A stretch of 64,000 nt of DNA, taken from contig NZ_FNVT01000026.1 in the NCBI RefSeq assembly GCF_900108335.1, forward strand, positions 81,542 to 145,541, written 5' to 3'. The notes beneath the pieces are model-generated. The model was given only the letters and a program-made list of their open reading frames with translations, did no database searches and was not told where the DNA came from. The number at the start of each line of letters is the position of its first letter. The first letter of the stretch is position 1. This document shows, one piece after another, positions 59,038-64,000 of the stretch. The DNA is from Nonomuraea solani (GTDB lineage: Bacteria; Actinomycetota; Actinomycetes; Streptosporangiales; Streptosporangiaceae). The position numbers were made by a program, and so were the translations under genes.

Positions 59038-61293
59038 ATGGACGTGGCCTGGCACATCGAGGTGTACGGAGCCGTACAGGGCGTGGGGTTCCGGCCCTTC
59101 GTCCATCGCCTGGCGACCGGGCTGGGGCTCCGGGGAGACGTACGGAACGCGGGCGGGCACGTGGTGATCAACGCGATGGGCCCCCAAGCCCGCCTGGAGG
59201 CGTTCCTGTCCACCATGAGAGCGGGCCAGCCCGGCGCGGCACAGATCCGCGATCTGGTGGTGACCCCCGACCGGCCGGACGGGCGATCGGCCGGCTTCGC
59301 GATCGTCGAGAGCGAAGCCGTGCCGTGCCGGCCCCGGGAGATCCCGCCTGACCTGGCGACCTGCGCGGAGTGCCGGCGCGAGCTGTTCGACCGGGCCAAC
59401 AGGCGCCACCGCTACCCGTTCATCAACTGCACCGCCTGCGGGCCGCGGGCGACCATCGTGGAAAGCCTCCCCTACGACCGCGTTCGCACCACGATGCGGG
59501 CGTTCGAGATGTGTGCCGCGTGCGCGGCCGAATACCACGACCCCGCCGACCGCCGCTTCCACGCCGAACCCATCGCGTGCGGCTCCTGCGGCCCCCGCCT
59601 GCGTTTCATGAGCGTGGAGGGGGACGCCGCGTTGCGGACCGCCCTCGAGATCGTCTCGGGAGGCGGAGTGGTCGCGGTCAAGGGGCTCGGCGGTTTCCAG
59701 CTCGTCTGCGACGCGCTTGACAGCGCGGCCGTGGCGCGGGTGCGCGAGATCAAGGGGCGGGAGGAGAAACCGCTGGCGGTCATGGTCAGGGACGTCACGA
59801 CGGCGGATGCGCTCGCCGTGCTCACCGAGCCCGGCCGGGACCTGCTGCGGGGACCGTCGGCGCCGATCGTGCTGGCGCCGCGGCGGCTCGGGGTGCTGGC
59901 TCCCGAGGTGTGCGGCGGGCTGGCGGACGTCGGGCTGTTCCTGCCGTACACGCCGCTGCATCATCTGCTGCTGGACGGGATCCGCGGTCCGCTGGTGGTC
60001 ACCAGCGCGAACCACGCCGGCAGCCCCATGTGCGTCGAGCCGCCGTCCGGGCTGGAGGTGGACGGCGTGCTCACCCATGACCGGCCCATCGCGGCCCGTT
60101 ACGACGACTCCGTGATCCGCTCGTTCGGGTCGCGTTCGACCGTGCTCCGCCGCGCCCGCGGCCTGGCGCCGGCGCCGCTGCGGCTGCCGATCGGCGCGCC
60201 AGAGCCGTTGCTGGCCGTCGGCGCCCAGCTCAAGAGCACGTTCACGCTGGCGGACGGGGAGCGAGCGGTCCTCGGGCCGCATATCGGCGACCTGTCCGAC
60301 GCCGAGACCTTGGAAGCGTACGAGGCGGCGCTCGAGCGCCTGAGCCGCATCCACGCCATCGACTCCGTCCACACCGTGCACGACCTGCATCCCGGCTATC
60401 TGTCGAGCCAGCTGGCCCGGCGGCGGCCCAGCCGCATCGCCGTCCAGCACCACCACGCGCACGTCGCCGCGGTGGCGGCCGAGCACGCCCTGCGTCCGCC
60501 GTTCCTCGGCGTCGCCTACGACGGGATCGGCCTGGGCGACGACGGCACGTTCTGGGGCGGCGAGCTGCTGCTCGCCGGCTACACCGGCTACCGGCGGCTC
60601 GGCCGCTTCTCACACGCTCCGATGCCCGGCGGGAGCGCGGCCGTACGCAGGCCGGCCCGCATGGCCCTCGGCTACCTGTTCGGCGGTGAGACCACCGGTG
60701 GGCCCGTACCCGAGGGCCTCGCCGATGGCCTGCCCGACCGCGACGTCATCCGGCGCATGATCGCGCGCGGGGTGAACTGCCCTGTCGCCTCCAGCGCGGG
60801 CCGGCTGTTCGACGCCGCGGCCGCCCTGCTGGGGTTGTGCGACGTCAACGGCTTCGAGGGCGAGGCGGCGATGCGCCTGGAGCAGGCGGCGGCCGCGTTC
60901 GCCGGGGCCGAGCCGCTGGCCTGGCGGCTGGAGCGGCAGGACGGCCTGTGGGTGTACGACGGTGTGGTCACGCTGCGGCACCTGCTGGAGGCCAAGGCCG
61001 ATGGCGAGCCGGTCGGCCGGCTCGCCGCCGCCTTCCACGCCACGATCGCGGCGGTCACCGTGCTGCTGTGTGAGCGGGCCGCCGCCGAGCACGACGTCAC
61101 CCAGGTGTGCCTGTCCGGCGGCGTGTTCCAGAACCGGCTGCTCGCCACCGACGTGCTCGCCCGGCTGGCGGCAGCCGGGTTCGAGCCGTACATCGGTGAG
61201 CGGGTGCCGGTCAACGACGGTGGCATCAGCTACGGGCAGGCGGCGATCGGCGCGGCGCTCCTGTCGAGCCGTGCCGGGCGGAAGGGACCGTGA
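59038..61293 (+). CDS. hypF: Carbamoyltransferase HypF ([NiFe]-hydrogenase maturation)
   Basis: 751 aa from ATG 59038 (GGAGGAGG upstream; GTG 59017 is weaker). All four parts are present: acylphosphatase (VQGVGFRPFVHRLA), two zinc-finger pairs (CAEC ... CTAC at about 109-134 and CAAC ... CGSC at about 158-184), YrdC-like adenylyltransferase (KGLGGFQLVCDALD, KPLAVMVRD, SANHAGSPMCVEP) and a Kae1-like domain (VQHHHAHVAAVAAEH, GVAYDGIGLGDDGTFWGGE, CLSGGVFQNRLL). It converts carbamoyl phosphate to the cyano ligand precursor. No hydrogenase genes are intact in the window, only remnants just downstream. Confidence 0.95.
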   Translation: MDVAWHIEVYGAVQGVGFRPFVHRLATGLGLRGDVRNAGGHVVINAMGPQARLEAFLSTMRAGQPGAAQIRDLVVTPDRPDGRSAGFAIVESEAVPCRPREIPPDLATCAECRRELFDRANRRHRYPFINCTACGPRATIVESLPYDRVRTTMRAFEMCAACAAEYHDPADRRFHAEPIACGSCGPRLRFMSVEGDAALRTALEIVSGGGVVAVKGLGGFQLVCDALDSAAVARVREIKGREEKPLAVMVRDVTTADALAVLTEPGRDLLRGPSAPIVLAPRRLGVLAPEVCGGLADVGLFLPYTPLHHLLLDGIRGPLVVTSANHAGSPMCVEPPSGLEVDGVLTHDRPIAARYDDSVIRSFGSRSTVLRRARGLAPAPLRLPIGAPEPLLAVGAQLKSTFTLADGERAVLGPHIGDLSDAETLEAYEAALERLSRIHAIDSVHTVHDLHPGYLSSQLARRRPSRIAVQHHHAHVAAVAAEHALRPPFLGVAYDGIGLGDDGTFWGGELLLAGYTGYRRLGRFSHAPMPGGSAAVRRPARMALGYLFGGETTGGPVPEGLADGLPDRDVIRRMIARGVNCPVASSAGRLFDAAAALLGLCDVNGFEGEAAMRLEQAAAAFAGAEPLAWRLERQDGLWVYDGVVTLRHLLEAKADGEPVGRLAAAFHATIAAVTVLLCERAAAEHDVTQVCLSGGVFQNRLLATDVLARLAAAGFEPYIGERVPVNDGGISYGQAAIGAALLSSRAGRKGP

Positions 61294-61357
61294 AGACGGT
61301 GAGCGAGGTGGAGACGATGCCGGGCATGATTGAGGACGCTTGCGAAATGAGGCCGTC

Positions 61358-61400
61358 ATGCGCTTAGGAGTGCCGGGCCGGATCGTCGGCCGCGACGGCG
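61358..61400 (+). pseudogene. HypC-like start, truncated
   Basis: ATG 61358, with GAGG upstream, reads RLGVPGRIVGRDGECE. This resembles the start of HypC (M-C-L-G-x-P-G) except that the essential Cys2 is Arg. The similarity ends after ~15 codons, where hydrogenase-subunit sequence begins on the opposite strand. Short length makes this tentative. Confidence 0.35.
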
Positions 61401-61570
61401 AGTGCGAAGACCAGCTCGTCCGCGCCCTCCCGCAGCCGGTAGGTGCCCGGCCTCTGTTCATCCGTCCAGCCCGCGGGCAGGACGGCGGCCGATTCGATCT
61501 CGGCGTAGCGGATCACGCCGTCGTGGACGGCGGGGCCCTGGACGATGCCGGGCACGGTGTGGGCGAGCAC
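61364..61570 (-). pseudogene. Hydrogenase-linked iron-sulfur subunit fragment
   Basis: The frame spells VHDGVIRYAEIESAAVLPAG and WTDEQRPGTYRLREGADELV. This is characteristic of the N-terminal part of 4Fe-4S dicluster (sulf)hydrogenase beta-type subunits in actinobacteria. The rest of the ~350-aa protein is missing, and the frame stops in the HypC-like sequence. A loss of hydrogenase structural genes downstream of hypF is the simplest reading. Confidence 0.5.
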
Positions 61571-61577
61571 ACCCCGG

Positions 61578-62258
61578 CTACTTGGCTTCCCATTTGGAGT
61601 CGTCGGTCTTCCAGGTGAGCTTGTCGACGACGTCGACCACGCCGTTGACGCGGCTGGTCATGCGGGCAGCGATGCCGGTCTCGGTGCGGCGCTCCATCCA
61701 GCCGGACAGGGTGACGATGCCCCGCTCCACCTGCACGTGCACGCCTTCGGTGTTCACCCACAGGGCGCGGTCGAGGATGTCGTCGCGGACCGCGGTGGCG
61801 ATCTCCTCGTCGCCGCGCAGGAAGAGTTTGACCAGGTCGCGGCGACTGACGATGCCCTGCAGGCGGCCGTTGTAGTCGGTCACGGCGAGCCGTTTGACGT
61901 CGTGGGCGTCCATGAGACGGGCGGCCGCCACCGCGGAGGCCTCGGGGTAGACGGTGACGGCGGGGCTGGTCATGAGCTCGGCGGCGGTGTCGCCGGCGGC
62001 CTTCTTCCGGCTCTTGGGGTGGCGCAGGCGGGCGCGCAGCGGCGGCCGGTAGCCCTCGCGGTAGTACTGCTCGCGGAACTCCTCTTTGCGCAGCAGGTCG
62101 GCCTCGGACACCATGCCGAGCACGTGGTTGTCGTTGTCCAGCACTGGTATGGCGCTGATGCCGCCGGTGATGAGCGCCTCGGCGATGTCCTTGAACGGGG
62201 TGGCGGCGGTGACGGAGACGACCTTGGTCGTCATCACGTCCGCGACGGTCATGTGCAT
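61578..62258 (-). CDS. CBS-CBS-BON domain protein
   Basis: 226 aa. CBS1 (TVADVMTTKVVSVTAATPFK, ISAIPVLDNDNHVLGMVSEA) and CBS2 (AAELMTSPAVTVYPEASAVA, VKRLAVTDYNGRLQGIVSRR) are followed by a BON domain (EIATAVRDDILDRALWVNTE, VERGIVTLSGWMERRTETGI). BON domains bind phospholipid or assist oligomerisation. CBS-BON fusions are common in DosR-like regulons and stress loci. Start at 62258 or at Met3 (62252). A DevR-like box lies ~86-101 bp upstream. Confidence 0.9.
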   Translation of the reverse strand: MHMTVADVMTTKVVSVTAATPFKDIAEALITGGISAIPVLDNDNHVLGMVSEADLLRKEEFREQYYREGYRPPLRARLRHPKSRKKAAGDTAAELMTSPAVTVYPEASAVAAARLMDAHDVKRLAVTDYNGRLQGIVSRRDLVKLFLRGDEEIATAVRDDILDRALWVNTEGVHVQVERGIVTLSGWMERRTETGIAARMTSRVNGVVDVVDKLTWKTDDSKWEAK

Positions 62259-62343
62259 GGTGAGCCAGCTCTCTTTTCTGGGTTCTGCGCCGTCTTCCTC
62301 TTATTCGGTGCCTCCATCACAGCTCGGCGCGCGAGCCGGACCT

Positions 62344-62359
62344 AGGGCCGGAAGTCCCG
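62344..62359. promoter_or_regulatory. DevR/OsdR-like box (CBS-BON gene)
   Basis: On the gene's strand it reads CGGGACTTCCGGCCCT, begins 101 bp before the start, and shows a near-perfect palindrome. Confidence 0.55.
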
Positions 62360-62419
62360 ATCGGTGGCGGTCCTTGGTCAACGTGCGGTGCTGTAGCTCG
62401 TGACGGGCGACTGAAGGCG

Positions 62420-63373
62420 TCAGCCGGTTTCCAGTTCGGCCGCAGGACGGCGTGGGCTGCGGGCCACGTACGGCCCGTAGCCGAGCCGGATGATCATTTG
62501 AGGGTGTCCGCGCCGGTGATGGGGGTCACGGCGCTGACGCATATCGCGTAGATCCAGAGACTGGTTCAAGAACGACGCTGACACATCGTTTCTGGCCGCG
62601 ACCAACAGGACCCGCTGCAACGCCTGGCCTGCCTTCAGCCAGTCGACGGGCCGATCGCCCATCGTGGTCAGCACCGCGAGCTGCGGCCGTTCCTCGAACC
62701 GCGCCCTGCCTTCCTGACGCCCGAAGTCCCTGACAGGGGAGGGGTCCTGCAGCGCGTACGGCCCATGGGTGCACCCGGGCATTCCGTCGTACCGGGCACC
62801 AGGCATCGTCCAGGCGGCCAGCTCGGCACGGTATTCGTGGTCTCGACCGAGCTCGTCCTCGGCGATGGTGGCGTAGTCGAGCATGTCGGTCGCGGCGTGG
62901 CGGTCGAGAGGGATGAGCGTCGCGCCCTCGCGTGAGGCGGCGACCCGGAGCTCGGCCAGCACCGCGCGGGGCAGGCGCTGGTCGGCGAAGGGCCGGCGAC
63001 TGGTGCGGCGCACGGGGATGAGGTCGTACAGCTCACGGTGCTCGTCCGAAACGGGCGACGCCCCGTCCATGCGTACGGCCGCCAGCAGGCCGGGCTCCTC
63101 CTCGGGTGAGGGTAGCAGCCACACCATCGGCCGCTGCCCGGCCGTGCGGATCGCCAGACGCAGGTTGAACAGGGCTGCGCCGCAGCTCACGTACTGGTTG
63201 CGCCCGCGTGGATCGCTGACCCGCAACCGCCGATCAGGATCGGCGAACACTTCGACGAACTCCCGGCGGACCACATGGAAGCGCCATGGCTGGGTGTTGA
63301 GCACCGACGGAGCCTGACCGGCCGCCACCAGCAGCCGCCGGACACCGAGTTCGGTAGCAAATGAAGAGAACAT
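62420..63373 (-). CDS. Acg-type nitroreductase family protein
   Basis: 317 aa from ATG 63373 with AGGAGGTGTGTG before it. The Acg-family pattern is clear: LLVAAGQAPSVLNTQPWRFH, VSDPRGRNQYVSCGAALFNL, IPVRRTSRRPFADQRLPRAV, AWTMPGARYDGMPGCTHGPY, RPQLAVLTTMGDRPVDWLKA and GHPQMIIRLGYG. Acg proteins are DosR-controlled in mycobacteria and are described as flavin-sequestering, incomplete nitroreductases. It is divergent from DoxX across a region with two DevR-like boxes. Confidence 0.9.
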   Translation of the reverse strand: MFSSFATELGVRRLLVAAGQAPSVLNTQPWRFHVVRREFVEVFADPDRRLRVSDPRGRNQYVSCGAALFNLRLAIRTAGQRPMVWLLPSPEEEPGLLAAVRMDGASPVSDEHRELYDLIPVRRTSRRPFADQRLPRAVLAELRVAASREGATLIPLDRHAATDMLDYATIAEDELGRDHEYRAELAAWTMPGARYDGMPGCTHGPYALQDPSPVRDFGRQEGRARFEERPQLAVLTTMGDRPVDWLKAGQALQRVLLVAARNDVSASFLNQSLDLRDMRQRRDPHHRRGHPQMIIRLGYGPYVARSPRRPAAELETG

Positions 63374-63441
63374 CACACACCTCCTGCGACCGACGCTGCC
63401 GCACCGGAGTGGGTGCCGTGAGTGCCGGACGGCCCGCCATG

Positions 63442-63457
63442 GCGGCCGAAGGTCCTT
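63442..63457. promoter_or_regulatory. DevR/OsdR-like box (nitroreductase gene)
   Basis: On the gene's strand it reads AAGGACCTTCGGCCGC and begins 84 bp before the nitroreductase start. Confidence 0.5.
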
Positions 63458-63547
63458 CACAGCGCCCGTGCTGGACGGGCGCGCTTCACCATCACCTTCG
63501 AGGTCAAGGACTCGCCTCGCCACCCGCTCGCCGACATCGTGGGGTGA

Positions 63548-63563
63548 GAGGACCAAGGTCCCT
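63548..63563. promoter_or_regulatory. DevR/OsdR-like box (doxX)
   Basis: GAGGACCAAGGTCCCT, with a perfect inner GGACCAAGGTCC close to two-fold symmetry, starting 113 bp before ATG 63661. Confidence 0.6.
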
Positions 63564-63660
63564 TCGCCATGGGCCGTACGGCACTGAGCGCGGGCCGTCC
63601 CAAGCGGTGTGATGGGGGTGCGACAAGGACTGTCACGAAGAGCTGAAAGGGAGGCTCGCC

Positions 63661-64000
63661 ATGGCCACCACCATCCACAAGCCGACGGCGGCAGGTACGA
63701 TCGCCGCTGCTCACCGTCCTGTCGATTATGTCTGGGCGGTCGCCCGGATCTCGATCGGCTGGGTGTTTCTGTGGGCGTTTCTGGACAAGACGTTCGGCTG
63801 GGGTTTCGCCACTCCGGCCAACCGGGCCTGGATCGAGGGCGGTAGCCCGACGACCGGGTTCCTGAAGGGGAGCGGCGAGAACGCGCTGGGCGGCTTCTTC
63901 TCGGGCCTGGCCGGGCATGCGTGGGTGGACTGGTTGTTCATGGCCGGTCTGCTGGGCATCGGCCTGGCGCTGACCCTGGCGGCCGGCCTGCGGATCGCCG
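63661..64000 (+). CDS. DoxX-family membrane protein, cut by window edge
   Basis: ATG 63661 follows GGGAGG. 113 codons are visible before the edge. Membrane helices ISIGWVFLWAFLDKTFGWGF and VDWLFMAGLLGIGLALTLAA and the conserved FLDKTFG motif identify a DoxX/thiosulfate-quinone-oxidoreductase-subunit type protein. The region NRAWIEGGSPTTGFLKGSGE is typical of the actinobacterial form. A 5' fragment of a paralogue lies at 50550. Function in respiratory or redox stress is inferred. Confidence 0.85.
   Translation, partial: MATTIHKPTAAGTIAAAHRPVDYVWAVARISIGWVFLWAFLDKTFGWGFATPANRAWIEGGSPTTGFLKGSGENALGGFFSGLAGHAWVDWLFMAGLLGIGLALTLAAGLRIA

Noticed and set aside
58009..60486. 825-codon minus-strand frame opposite USP and hypF
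   Set aside because: Low-complexity antisense frame; hypF on the other strand has every expected motif.

Overview
The window is high-GC actinobacterial chromosome. Codon use, GTG/TTG starts, Scr1/DUF397 cassettes, a SARP-type regulator and a DevS-type kinase all point to a filamentous actinomycete, most likely of the Streptosporangiales. The genus cannot be fixed from the sequence alone. No rRNA, tRNA or CRISPR array was found.

Region 1 (1-6.2 kb) holds the 5' part of an S9 peptidase, a LuxR-type regulator, a membrane-anchored SARP-like protein, and a divergent pair of a small XRE-like regulator and an HATPase protein with a long uncharacterised C-terminus.

Region 2 (about 6.3-31.1 kb) is an integrative conjugative element of the type IV secretion kind. 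It contains a cargo/replication-like block (two-wing-helix protein, DUF932 protein, small paralogous proteins, a ParB-like protein) and a GIY-YIG protein. A leftward transfer operon follows, with start/stop codons overlapping or nearly touching throughout: VirB2-like pilin, VirB6-like, PrgI, VirB4, VirD4, replication-relaxation protein, NlpC/P60 hydrolase. It ends with a sigma-like protein, a two-gene DNA methyltransferase set, excisionase and tyrosine integrase. A 13-bp motif and a 35-bp promoter-like element recur at both ends of this region, which supports treating it as one unit. No canonical relaxase and no att repeat were recognised.

Region 3 (31.1-36.7 kb) is a junk-rich accessory stretch: small hypotheticals, an anti-sigma ATPase divergent from a DUF5753/DUF397 pair, two damaged STAS genes and an IS remnant.

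Region 4 (36.7-64 kb) is a hypoxia/dormancy island. It has ackA, pflA and a pyruvate formate-lyase gene split by a 380-bp IS21-like element; relics of ornithine carbamoyltransferase, carbamate kinase, transhydrogenase PntB and a P-type ATPase; three universal stress proteins, CBS and CBS-BON proteins, a pyridoxamine-oxidase-like protein, a DevS/DosS-like GAF-GAF kinase, alcohol dehydrogenase, Hsp20, HypF, an Acg-type nitroreductase and DoxX. About a dozen near-palindromes of the form RGGGACC-N3-GGCCCT lie 50-115 bp upstream of these genes. They look like binding sites of a DevR/OsdR-type response regulator, yet the only response-regulator sequence in the window is a 20-codon relic next to an IS701 copy.

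Inserted in this island is a two-gene operon (47891-50256): an NB-ARC/TPR NLR-like protein and a small protein. The NLR N-terminus and the small protein C-terminus share a GIIQTGDN motif. This is the architecture of an NLR with a prion-like amyloid signalling motif and its cell-death effector, and is the most likely undescribed system here.
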